Shown here piece by piece: positions 41,901-48,803 of a DNA stretch of 64,000 nucleotides. Each line of letters begins with the position of its first letter. The first letter of the stretch is position 1. The notes below the pieces were generated by a model, which was not told the origin of the DNA, searched no databases, and was given only the letters and a program-made list of their open reading frames with translations. A program made the position numbers and the translations under genes. The DNA lies in contig JBBATK010000001.1 in assembly GCA_040398805.1 (NCBI GenBank), positions 310,001 to 374,000 of the forward strand. The letters run 5' to 3'. Origin of the DNA: JBBATK01 sp040398805. GTDB taxonomy: Bacteria; Bacteroidota; Ignavibacteria; Kapaibacteriales; NICIL-2.

Positions 41901-41987
41901 TGTCGGCTGCACGGTGATGCCATAGGTGACAAGCGCCACGACGAAGGCCAGACCGGCAAAAATTCGATGAAGATTCTTCGGAGTCAT
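38919..41987 (-). CDS. DUF2723 / GT117 protein O-mannosyltransferase-like membrane protein
   Basis: A 1022-residue protein. The first ~480 residues hold about 12 helices; the first periplasmic loop has PTVPFWDCGEFTAAA and HQQVPHPPGAPLFLML, the signature of DUF2723. Family members are GT-C glycosyltransferases, assigned to protein O-mannosylation in Bacteroidota. The C-terminal 500 residues are soluble, end in TPR-like helices (about 850-1000) and contain TNGDNDTFPVWYLQ typical of the family. ATG 41987 (MTPKNL) is preferred to 41996. The adjacent GT2 could make the lipid-phosphate sugar donor. A strong terminator follows. Confidence 0.92.
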   Translation of the reverse strand: MTPKNLHRIFAGLAFVVALVTYGITVQPTVPFWDCGEFTAAAVHQQVPHPPGAPLFLMLGKLFHLLPFGNADDSGVRVNYMSVTASAVTVWLLYLITVMVINAFRKKTVESLSESLAVYGSALVGALAFTYSDTFWFNAVESEVYAASSLFVQVMVYLMMRWWEEADNPGHERYLLGIAYLLGLSIGVHLLALLGVFSIVYLVFFRKYTVTRNSFLVASGIALVAFFMVYKFILFWMPTMMAGNLPMRNEILEYLVQDETWVRILAILIVLAGVVGVIYGIREKRRVLSLLSSAFVLVLMGYTTYTHLLLRSQSDSPMNENSPKTFASLLSYIGREQYGEAPLLLPRRYETRDAPKIQNYKKYGKWYEPTEVPVTRKDGREITIPKVTKLNMSGEMSYLFRYQLYHMYLRYFLWNFVGRSSDLQDSDYTLFSKAESDIRNFNSGFKDLFPIRFFALPLLFGLYGLFFHFKADRRMAWVHLVMFLMMGAFAALAQNQQEPQPRERDYFYAGSFMVWCMWIGLGVYALIETVREKLNSTSLTGGVVLASIALVPFNMAVGGWKMHSRAGNYLPFDYSYNILQSCEKDAILFTNGDNDTFPVWYLQDVDGVRRDIRVVNLSLGNTLWYVDQLKNQSPWGAKKIPLSFSDESLRVDENNDKALSYELQEAKQVVIPVSPEILAKFTNDQQVIQRGTFDFVFSGGRYGEVSGKPMYLNKVQDKLILDILKTTKFERPLYFSTTAGYPGSETFVGLSQFVRLEGMAYRICPVPQQGGSTGVAVNEKVMEECLMNTLPDDVFFKEPHYGFKLRNMNDSPVYFDEHHRNYLDSYRRIYMQYANYLLQEKRDKKRAVAVLDKLRSMISPKQFPMSYIDLLNVAEFYQMCGEVEKAKEFATMCAERTSAIIAKPALAEFENGSTRPEYDPALFLCDANIVLGNTQAANEALDTFVQRIGDNPRAQFRRDAMNARIKAAKGQVKEGMEEMRQLVQRYMSNPAGGYGLAQEAMKVMGDMQLRLGDTSSILPPAM

Positions 41988-42200
41988 ACAAAACAACGTA
42001 GATGATGAAGTGCCTAACCAGTGGCCCGCAATCTACGAAATCGCACGCATTGCGTTCGGATTCGGGTCGCCAAAAAACGATGATGGGGCTTGTTAAAAAA
42101 CGTTACCGACTCGTCGAGGAGGTACCGAACCTGAATGCGGCTGTCCGTCCACTATTCCGAGCCGCATCCATCACCACTTCCTGCACGCCAGCCGTTGACG

Positions 42201-42207
42201 TATTTTG
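42201..42207 (+). promoter_or_regulatory. Possible -7 element (TATTTTG) before the GT2 gene
   Basis: TATTTTG, one T shorter than the exact element, lies 11 nt before the GTG used as start of the glycosyltransferase. The implied leader is very short, so the start may be a later codon. Confidence 0.3.
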
Positions 42208-42218
42208 CAGTTCACTCT

Positions 42219-43193
42219 GTGATCGACCTTGTGCTTCCAACGTCTGTCGACATCATCATCGTTCATCGGAACACCTACGAAATCACCGCTGCGTGCATCG
42301 ATTCGCTTCTGCGGTGTTCAATCGCCGATCACCTTCGCATCGTGGTCGTCGACAACGCTTCCGATGACGACTCAGTTGCGCGCCTGCAGTCCGCCTTCCC
42401 CTCAATCACCATGCTCCGTGCCGACGTGAACCTCGGGTATGCCAAGGCCTGCAACCTTGGAGCACAAAACTCCACGTCGGACATGGTCGTGTTCTCGAAT
42501 TCGGATGTCCGGTATACGAGCACGTCACTTGAGAAGCTCGTTTGCGTTCTGATCACGGATGATACCGTTGCGGTCTGCGGTCCCCAACAGTTCTATCCCG
42601 ACGGCTCATGGCAGCAAAGCCACGATCTGTTTCCGGGAATACGACTCGCGCTGCGCAACCTGTTCGGATTGACCGCATGGACCCGTCGCCGCGCATCAAG
42701 ATCAATATCCCTTTCCACTGCGACCGTGGGCGTCCAGCCACAAATGGTTGAATATCTGGACGGTGCGGTTCTGGTAGTCCGTCGTTCCCTGTTCGATCGT
42801 ATCGGCGGCTTCGACGAGCGCTACTTCTTTTTCTGTGAGGATGTGGAACTCTGCCATGCGTTTCATGAGATAGGGTCGAAGGTGCTTTTCGTGCCCGCTG
42901 CTCACGTCATACACGAGCGAGGGTTCACGCGTCGACGCAGATTGGAAGACGACATGCTGTATCTTGGTGCCAACGAACGCGCCCGTGCCATGTTCTTGCG
43001 CCTTCACCATCGGGATATCATGGCGCGGTTGACCCTCATCATCACGACGATGTACTATGCCGTGATCTCCCTTGTCCTCACGGCACGCATGTTCGTGACC
43101 CATGATCTACCTCGAGAAAAGCTCCGGCACAAACGCATCGTTGTCCGCCACCTCATCACCATTTGCGCAGAAGAACTGGAAAGATCCTCATGA
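42219..43193 (+). CDS. GT2 family glycosyltransferase (rhamnosyltransferase-like)
   Basis: A roughly 324-residue glycosyltransferase. VDIIIVHRNTYE, IVVVDNASDDDS near residue 45 and FSNSDVRY near 92 form the nucleotide-sugar site. The later YLDGAVLVVRRSLFDRIGGFDERYFFFCEDVELC is the classic ED-containing acceptor motif of the WbbL/rhamnosyl group. Two hydrophobic stretches near the C-terminus suggest membrane contact. The start is unsure: GTG 42219 places the first strand normally, while the ATG at 42135 adds 28 residues that look non-coding. The stop overlaps rlmB by ATGA. Confidence 0.85.
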   Translation: MIDLVLPTSVDIIIVHRNTYEITAACIDSLLRCSIADHLRIVVVDNASDDDSVARLQSAFPSITMLRADVNLGYAKACNLGAQNSTSDMVVFSNSDVRYTSTSLEKLVCVLITDDTVAVCGPQQFYPDGSWQQSHDLFPGIRLALRNLFGLTAWTRRRASRSISLSTATVGVQPQMVEYLDGAVLVVRRSLFDRIGGFDERYFFFCEDVELCHAFHEIGSKVLFVPAAHVIHERGFTRRRRLEDDMLYLGANERARAMFLRLHHRDIMARLTLIITTMYYAVISLVLTARMFVTHDLPREKLRHKRIVVRHLITICAEELERSS

Positions 43194-43990
43194 AGACTAC
43201 CCCTCCCGTCCCGCAGGACATCCCTGCGGATGATGCATCCTCCCTTTTCGTTTACGGACGTCGAGCCGTTGCCGAGGCACTACGCGCCGGACGCGATATC
43301 GAGAAGATCTTTATCGAATACGGGGTGCAGCCTCATGGCATTCGCGATATCCTTGCAGGCGCTAAAGAGCGCGGTATCCCGGTCATGACGAGCGACAAGA
43401 AGAAGTTCGCCGTGCTGGAGAAAACCGCAGGTGCAGGCAATTACGCTCAGGGCGTCATCGCTTTGGTTGTTGCATATACGGCAGTGGATGAAGAAGTCCT
43501 CTTCCAGCAAGCGCTCGCACATTCCAAGGTTCCCGTTCTTGTCGCCTTGGACGGTATCAACGACCCGCATAATCTCGGAGCCATCGCGCGGAGCGTCGTC
43601 TGTGCAGGTGGCTACGGACTCATCCTCCCCAGCCATCACTCCTCTCCCATCACGTCGGTCGCCATCAAGACAGGAGCCGGTGCGTTCGAGTACTTGGCCG
43701 TCAGCAAGGTCACGAACCTTCATCGCACTTTGGAGCGCGCTAAAGAGGCAGGGTACTGGATCATCGGAACGGATGCCGATTCCACGCACGCCTATACAGC
43801 GCCATTATACGACCGACCCATCGTCCTGCTCATCGGCGGTGAGGGCTCTGGTATGAGAAGCTCCACCCGCAAGGCTTGTGATGCCATCGTCTCCATTCCC
43901 CTGCTCGGAGCGCTCTCCTCATTGAACGCCAGCGTTGCGGCCGGTGTGGTTCTCTTCGAAATCGCTCGTCAGCGATCGCTCGCTCCGTAA
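43190..43990 (+). CDS. rlmB: 23S rRNA 2'-O-ribose methyltransferase, TrmH/RlmB family
   Basis: A 266-residue SPOUT methylase. The N-terminal YGRRAVAEAL substrate-binding domain leads to LVALDGINDPHNLGAIARSV (motif 1, split across exactly 20 residues), the middle LIGGEGSGMR (motif 2) and the C-terminal IPLLGALSSLNASVAAGVVLFE (motif 3 core SLNASVA). It most likely methylates G2251 of 23S rRNA. The start ATG 43190 overlaps the glycosyltransferase stop by ATGA. A bidirectional terminator follows 44 nt after the stop. Confidence 0.93.
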   Translation: MKTTPPVPQDIPADDASSLFVYGRRAVAEALRAGRDIEKIFIEYGVQPHGIRDILAGAKERGIPVMTSDKKKFAVLEKTAGAGNYAQGVIALVVAYTAVDEEVLFQQALAHSKVPVLVALDGINDPHNLGAIARSVVCAGGYGLILPSHHSSPITSVAIKTGAGAFEYLAVSKVTNLHRTLERAKEAGYWIIGTDADSTHAYTAPLYDRPIVLLIGGEGSGMRSSTRKACDAIVSIPLLGALSSLNASVAAGVVLFEIARQRSLAP

Positions 43991-44034
43991 ACGGATCACC
44001 TTCTGTATCGTGTGAAGTCGACAGCAATAAAAAA

Positions 44035-44059
44035 GCCGAGAGTGTCGTCTCGGCTTTCT
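44035..44059 (+). terminator. Bidirectional terminator between rlmB and rny
   Basis: AAGCCGAGA (44035-44043) pairs with TCTCGGCTT (44050-44058) around a 6-nt loop. TTCTTCTTT follows on the plus strand and TTTTTT on the minus strand, so it can end both convergent transcripts. Confidence 0.85.
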
Positions 44060-44084
44060 TCTTTGCGCTCCAATGTGCAAGCGG

Positions 44085-45644
44085 TCACTTCGCCAGTGCC
44101 GAACTACGGCGTTCGCGGATGACCGTGACTTTGATCTGTCCGGGATATTCCATTTCCGATTCGATCTGCTTAGCGATATCGTGAGCGAGCGTATCTGCTG
44201 TAAGGTCATCGACACGTTCCGGCTCGACGATCACGCGTATCTCCCGTCCGGCTTGGATGGCGTAGGTCTTCTGAACGCCGGCATAGCTCATGGCGATCTC
44301 TTCGAGTTTCTCCAATCGCTTGATATAGCTTTCCAGGGATTCCCTGCGAGCTCCAGGGCGGGCACCGCTGATGCTGTCCGCCGCCTGCACAAGGACGGCG
44401 ATCGTGCTCTCCATTTCAATGTCTTCGTGGTGGGCTCCGATTGCATTGCAGACGACGTGATTCTCCTTGTACTTCTTTGCCAGCTCCATACCGAGCAACG
44501 CGTGAGGTCCTTCGATACTCTTATCAACGATCTTGCCGATATCATGAAGCAGACATGCCCGGCGGGCGAGATGCGTATCCATACCTAACTCCGCAGCCAT
44601 GACGCCGCCGAGGTAGGCCACTTCAATGGAGTGTGCCAGCAGGTTCTGACCGTAGCTGGAACGATATTTCATGCGTCCGATGCCCTTGACGAGTTCCGGA
44701 TGCACGTTGTGGATTCCGAGTTCAAGAATGGTGTTCTCACCCACGCGCTGGATTTCTTCTTCGAGCTCTTTGCGCGCTTTCTCCACCACCTCTTCGATAC
44801 GGGTGGGATGGATACGGCCATCGCCCATGAGACGTTCGAGAGCCACGCGTGCCACTTCACGACGGAAGGGATCGAATCCGCTGATGATGACCGCCTCCGG
44901 CGTATCATCAATGATGAGGTCGATACCTGTTGCAGCCTCGAAGGCACGGATGTTCCGACCTTCACGTCCGATGATCCGCCCTTTCATCTCCTCGCTCGCG
45001 AGATTGACGACACTGACGGTGTTCTCGACGCAATGGTCCGACGCCGAACGCTGGATGGCTTGGAGGACGAGCTTCTGCGCATCCTTCTGGGCGGTGAGCT
45101 TGGCCTCGTCACGCAGTTCCTTCACTTGGATCGCCGCCTCGGCTTTCGCCTCGTTGAGAAGATTCTCCATGAGGAACTTCTTGGCGTCTTCCTTGCTCAT
45201 ACCGGTTATCCGCTCCAGACGATCGTTCTGCTCGGCCACGAGACGTTCCGCCTCTTCATGACGGGATTTGATCTGTTCCTGCTTGCGGGCTACGTCCTTA
45301 TCCAACTGCTGGATGGTCTTTTCCTTTTTGGAAATGAGCTCGAGCTTGCTTTCCACGGCTTCTTCACGGGTCTTCAACTGCTTCTCCGACGCTTGCAACT
45401 TGTTCCGCTTGGAATTGACTTCCTGCTCGTACTCCTGTTTCTTCTTGTACCATTCCTCTTTGACCTCGAGCAGTTTCTCTTTCTTCACCTGCTTGGCTTC
45501 ATTCTCCGCTTCGTCGATAAGGACCTTCGCCTTGGCCTCGGCTTCCGCCAACCGCGCCGCCACCAATCTGCTTCCGGCGAAGTACGAAATGGCGAAGCCT
45601 AAGGCGAGTCCCACGGCGGAAATGATCATTGATGCTGAATCCAT
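44085..45644 (-). CDS. rny: Ribonuclease Y
   Basis: A 519-residue membrane-anchored endoribonuclease that starts mRNA decay. One N-terminal helix (about residues 5-27) is followed by a long charged coiled coil (about 28-205, rich in E/K), a KH domain with GRIIGREGRNIRAFE, and an HD domain with LLHDIGKIVDK and AHHEDIE, the metal site. The C-terminal ~80 residues complete the family fold. ATG 45644 has a GGAGAAGGAG ribosome site. It follows zapA and a candidate structured RNA on the same strand. Confidence 0.97.
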   Translation of the reverse strand: MDSASMIISAVGLALGFAISYFAGSRLVAARLAEAEAKAKVLIDEAENEAKQVKKEKLLEVKEEWYKKKQEYEQEVNSKRNKLQASEKQLKTREEAVESKLELISKKEKTIQQLDKDVARKQEQIKSRHEEAERLVAEQNDRLERITGMSKEDAKKFLMENLLNEAKAEAAIQVKELRDEAKLTAQKDAQKLVLQAIQRSASDHCVENTVSVVNLASEEMKGRIIGREGRNIRAFEAATGIDLIIDDTPEAVIISGFDPFRREVARVALERLMGDGRIHPTRIEEVVEKARKELEEEIQRVGENTILELGIHNVHPELVKGIGRMKYRSSYGQNLLAHSIEVAYLGGVMAAELGMDTHLARRACLLHDIGKIVDKSIEGPHALLGMELAKKYKENHVVCNAIGAHHEDIEMESTIAVLVQAADSISGARPGARRESLESYIKRLEKLEEIAMSYAGVQKTYAIQAGREIRVIVEPERVDDLTADTLAHDIAKQIESEMEYPGQIKVTVIRERRSSALAK

Positions 45645-45679
45645 ATTCTCCTTCTCCTTTGGGTTGATATCCGATTCGT

Positions 45680-45912
45680 AAAAAACAAGCCGCACAACCA
45701 TAGTGTCCGGACAAGCCGGAACGGGTAAATGAAGAACCCAATAGGCACAAAGTGGGTGATAACCCGATCAAGTTTGACGTCTACCGATCCCCCGACGCAA
45801 GGTCGGGAAATTCCGCCGAAGCGGATGAAGCCTGTCATTCGTGTTCGGAGCGTATCTCCCTGCGGATTGAATAACGGTTCTTCATAACGCGTGTGCATCA
45901 TGGCGTGCGGCT
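45680..45912 (-). ncRNA. Candidate structured RNA between zapA and rny (possibly 6S RNA)
   Basis: The 329-nt gap has no convincing gene, but its minus strand can fold into one closed structure. AGCCGCAC (45912-45905) pairs with GTGCGGCT (45695-45688), extended by CCAT/ATGG. Further in, ATGAAGAACC (45885-45876) pairs perfectly with GGTTCTTCAT (45738-45729). The open region between these helices has a small TCCGG/CCGGA hairpin on the 3' side, as in the 6S RNA central bubble. TTGTTTTTT follows the closing stem. Against 6S: the inner part has extra hairpins (CCGC/GCGG, CCCGAC/GTCGGG) and the whole is ~230 nt. The zapA neighbourhood is a known 6S setting in other bacteria. Confidence 0.45.
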
Positions 45913-45973
45913 ATGATACAGTGTCATTATGTCTGCAACACGATGAAAATGGAAGAACTCTGTCCCCGTCCAC

Positions 45974-46276
45974 CTAGTTCGCTGCGGAACCGGGTGAGTT
46001 TTTCAGACATTGTTCAAGGTAGGAAAGCATTGCGTGGAGTTCGCTACTGACGTACTGTGTATCGAAGGTGAGTTGCTGACGATGCTCGTCACTTTTTTCT
46101 GCTATGTTCAAAGCCGCCAAAAGAGCCAAGGTAGACGTTGTTTGATCCTGCATATTCGATTGTAGATGCGTCATGATAGAGTCCACCTCCGAAGCCGCAC
46201 GTCGAAGCCTTGCCTCGTCGTCGCACCGCAGATGCATCTCTTTCCCGCCGAGTCTCACGGAAACCGTTTTCGACAT
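45974..46276 (-). CDS. zapA: Cell division protein ZapA
   Basis: A 100-residue FtsZ-ring stabiliser. The N-terminal KTVSVRLGGKEMHLRCDDEARLR strand-helix region (about residues 3-25, cited in parts), then a central helix and a C-terminal coiled coil are typical of ZapA; TTSTLALLAALNIAEK is the best-conserved stretch. ATG 46276 is used, because the frame further upstream holds the promoter. No Shine-Dalgarno site, but an A-rich leader. rny lies downstream, separated by the RNA candidate. Confidence 0.85.
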   Translation of the reverse strand: MSKTVSVRLGGKEMHLRCDDEARLRRAASEVDSIMTHLQSNMQDQTTSTLALLAALNIAEKSDEHRQQLTFDTQYVSSELHAMLSYLEQCLKNSPGSAAN

Positions 46277-46304
46277 CGTTTTTTCACTCGCAAAGTGTTG
46301 TGGC

Positions 46305-46334
46305 CAAAAATACAACGGATACGGAAGAAAACAA
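46305..46334 (-). promoter_or_regulatory. Bacteroidota-type promoter of zapA
   Basis: On the minus strand, TTG (46334-46332), a 19-nt spacer and TATTTTTG (46312-46305) match the consensus exactly. The element ends 28 nt before the zapA ATG. Confidence 0.68.
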
Positions 46335-46513
46335 CCCCTGATTATCTCCATCGCCGTCATCACCTGCGGGTGGGCGCGACGCAGACATCACGAACGCACT
46401 CACTGCATCTTCTTTTTCTCCGTTCGCGCGTTTTTCATCATATAGGGTCGTATCTTCGCGCGCTCGACGCATCACTTTCGTCCTCATTCTCACGCAGGGA
46501 TTCTTCATAGCCC

Positions 46514-47161
46514 ATGTCGAACGCTACGGAAATACACGCAGAACCTTTCGTTGATTCCCTTCCTCAAGCTCCGCACGCCACGTATTTACGCGTACGACGC
46601 CTCATCGAGGTGGTTGTGATCGTCGCATTCTCCCCTGTGCTTCTCCCGATCTGCCTTGTCGTCGCGCTCGTCGTCATGCTCGATTCGGGCCTCCCCGTCT
46701 TGTATTTCCAGGATAGACCGGGGAAAAACGGGAAGCTTTTCCGGATCGCGAAGTTCCGGACCATGACCTTCCAGAAGACGGAAGTGGACAAGATCACGGT
46801 CGATAACGATCCCCGGATTACCAAGTATGGGGTGTTTCTCCGCCATCATCGGCTCGATGAGATACCACAATTCTGGAACGTCCTTTGTGGCGATATGAGT
46901 ATCATCGGACCACGTCCGGAACCGTACTTCAGCGCAAAAGAATTCAGTCGGACCGTCCCGTTCTACTCGGAACGCTATAGCATCGCCCCCGGAATAACAG
47001 GCTGGCAGCAAGTGAACCAAGGTCACGTCAACACGTACGAAGGGACCTGCCAGCGGGTCGAGCTTGACCGATATTACATCGCCAATGCGTCCCTCTGGTT
47101 GGATATCAAAATCATCTTCATGACCATCAGCACCATGGTCAGGGGTGCGAAATCCCGCTGA
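46514..47161 (+). CDS. Polyprenyl-phosphate sugar-1-phosphate transferase (WcaJ/WbaP family)
   Basis: A 215-residue initiating transferase that moves a sugar-1-phosphate from a nucleotide sugar to undecaprenyl phosphate. One membrane segment (about residues 28-57) precedes the conserved catalytic part: PVLYFQDRPGKNGKLFRIAKFRTM, then LRHHRLDEIPQFWNVLCGDMSIIGPRP with its acidic catalytic pair and the PRPE hallmark, each cited in part. The C-terminal PGITGWQQVNQG is typical. It would start synthesis of an exopolysaccharide, O-antigen or protein-linked glycan. A TATCTTCG element lies at 46451-46458. It converges with the GT4 gene; the 147-nt gap has no clear terminator. Confidence 0.93.
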   Translation: MSNATEIHAEPFVDSLPQAPHATYLRVRRLIEVVVIVAFSPVLLPICLVVALVVMLDSGLPVLYFQDRPGKNGKLFRIAKFRTMTFQKTEVDKITVDNDPRITKYGVFLRHHRLDEIPQFWNVLCGDMSIIGPRPEPYFSAKEFSRTVPFYSERYSIAPGITGWQQVNQGHVNTYEGTCQRVELDRYYIANASLWLDIKIIFMTISTMVRGAKSR

Positions 47162-47308
47162 CTCCCCAAGCGAGAGCCCACCGCATACGCATCTCACATC
47201 GGTACCGGGTACGCTCGTCTCGCCCGACATGAGCCTCAACGGCACAAAGCGTCTCCTCTTTCGGCTAACTCGAGAACCTGCTATCGATTCCGCGCTTCTA
47301 GACCTCTG

Positions 47309-48628
47309 TTAACGCTTTGTTTGTGAATGAGTTGACGTTCTTGTTTGAATAGGTGTGCGAACATCGTCGACAAAGGCATTCGTCCGCAACGGTTTGGGAG
47401 GAAAAATCTCGTCGAGGATGCCATCGATCTGGCCGAATATGGTTTCCCACGAGAACTTTTCGGAAACGAGTCGTTGGGCTTTTTCCGCGAGAGCGGTACG
47501 GAGGGGAACGTCTTTCAATAACTGGGTGGCGTAAAAGGCGATTTCTTCGGCCGATGTGCCGATCATGACGTCACGACCGTGAACAGCCGGAATGCCATGA
47601 ACGCCGGTCTTCGTCGTAACGACCGCGCAACCGCTCGCCATGGCCTCCAAGGCCTTGTTTTGGATACCCGAGCCTCCCTTGTGCGGATGAAGGAACACCG
47701 CGGCCGATCGAAGGTATTTACGAACGTCCGAGACATTCGAGTGAATGTGGATGTTCTCGCTGCGCAGCCTTTGAATGGATTTCGGAGGATAGCCACCGAC
47801 GATGTGCAGCTTGACACCCGGTACGACGTCGCTGATGCGCGGAAAGATATCTCGAACGATTTCATGGACCATCATGGTATTGGCCCACACATCGAGCTTC
47901 CCTGCGAACACGAGATCGCGTCGGTCCGACTGATTCACGTACTCAGAGGCGGGATCGCTTTCCACGCCATTGGTGAGCAGACGATATCGTACATCGCTCT
48001 GCATCGAACGCATGGCGGAGATATCTTCCTCGGTCACAAACGTGGTGAAATCGAACGCTTTGACAAGCTTCGGTTCGTACTGCACGAGCTTCTTCAGCTC
48101 CCATTTACGAATGAGTTTCTGATGCACCGATGTGTGGTGCGTGGTATCATGTGAACGCTGCATGTACAACGTGCGGCAATCCTCGGCTATGAGGATCTTC
48201 GGAATGGGAATGGACCGAAGGTACTCTCCCGCCCTCATGAAGAAGCCCATGGCGATGTCGAAATTCTTTTCCGCAAGCAAGTGCCGAAGCTTCTGTGCAT
48301 ACGCCGGATCCTGATAGAACTGGATTTCCAACGGCAAGTCGTTGACAGCATTCGTCAGGCAACGAAGCCCCGAGCGAAGGGGATGCAATGGAATGGAGAC
48401 AACGTCGACACCCAACTCTTCCATGGCTTGTACCTTTTCCGGTGGTGCCTCGCTCCCGTGATGGAAGGTCAGAAGGGTCACATCGTGATACGACGCAAGA
48501 TGGCGGAGGAGATGATAGGGCTTGACGCGGTCACCGCCGATGAGCGGAAAGGGAAAGCGGACCGCACAAAAAAGGATGCGCAAACGGGGACGGATGTGCG
48601 CGCCCGGAGCCTGATGTTTAGAGACCAT
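47309..48628 (-). CDS. GT4-family glycosyltransferase (GT-B fold)
   Basis: A 439-residue retaining glycosyltransferase. The N-terminus RILFCAVRFPFPLIGGDRVKPYHLL is the acceptor-domain start with the G-G-x-x nucleotide loop; the C-terminal domain has LVFAGKLDV, KLHIVGGYPPKSIQRL and the E(x7)E-like HKGGSGIQNKALEAMASGCAVV (read in two parts: HKGGSGIQNKALEAMA, GCAVVTT). It resembles sugar transferases of polysaccharide clusters such as those following Stp/EpsH systems. The acceptor is unknown. The last 30 residues are T/R-rich and probably disordered. No ribosome site is seen before ATG 48628. Confidence 0.88.
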   Translation of the reverse strand: MVSKHQAPGAHIRPRLRILFCAVRFPFPLIGGDRVKPYHLLRHLASYHDVTLLTFHHGSEAPPEKVQAMEELGVDVVSIPLHPLRSGLRCLTNAVNDLPLEIQFYQDPAYAQKLRHLLAEKNFDIAMGFFMRAGEYLRSIPIPKILIAEDCRTLYMQRSHDTTHHTSVHQKLIRKWELKKLVQYEPKLVKAFDFTTFVTEEDISAMRSMQSDVRYRLLTNGVESDPASEYVNQSDRRDLVFAGKLDVWANTMMVHEIVRDIFPRISDVVPGVKLHIVGGYPPKSIQRLRSENIHIHSNVSDVRKYLRSAAVFLHPHKGGSGIQNKALEAMASGCAVVTTKTGVHGIPAVHGRDVMIGTSAEEIAFYATQLLKDVPLRTALAEKAQRLVSEKFSWETIFGQIDGILDEIFPPKPLRTNAFVDDVRTPIQTRTSTHSQTKR

Positions 48629-48803
48629 GGTTGTAAAGAGGAGTGCTCAACAAATCACAAAGCGTACAAACACCTAATACCTATCCCCCTATGTTGAACT
48701 CATACATGATAATGAGTACCAAACGTCATCCACAGCTCCCCAATGAAACAACCACGGGCGTGATTTCTTGCCTCGCACGGCGCAATATACGCCTCGATCC
48801 CCA

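Noticed and set aside
45626..45901. 91-residue minus-strand frame in the zapA-rny gap
   Set aside because: It runs into the rny start, has no ribosome site or family pattern, and covers helices of the RNA candidate.
45680..45912. tmRNA, RNase P RNA or SRP RNA in the zapA-rny gap
   Set aside because: No tRNA-like end with T-loop, no RNase P P4 core and no SRP domain motif are visible.
47162..47308. Terminator between the sugar transferase and GT4 genes
   Set aside because: No stable stem followed by a T-run could be drawn on either strand.
48686..48715. ACTCAT/ATGAGT inverted repeat between GT4 and helicase genes
   Set aside because: Only six pairs, no T-run and no operator context; could be chance.
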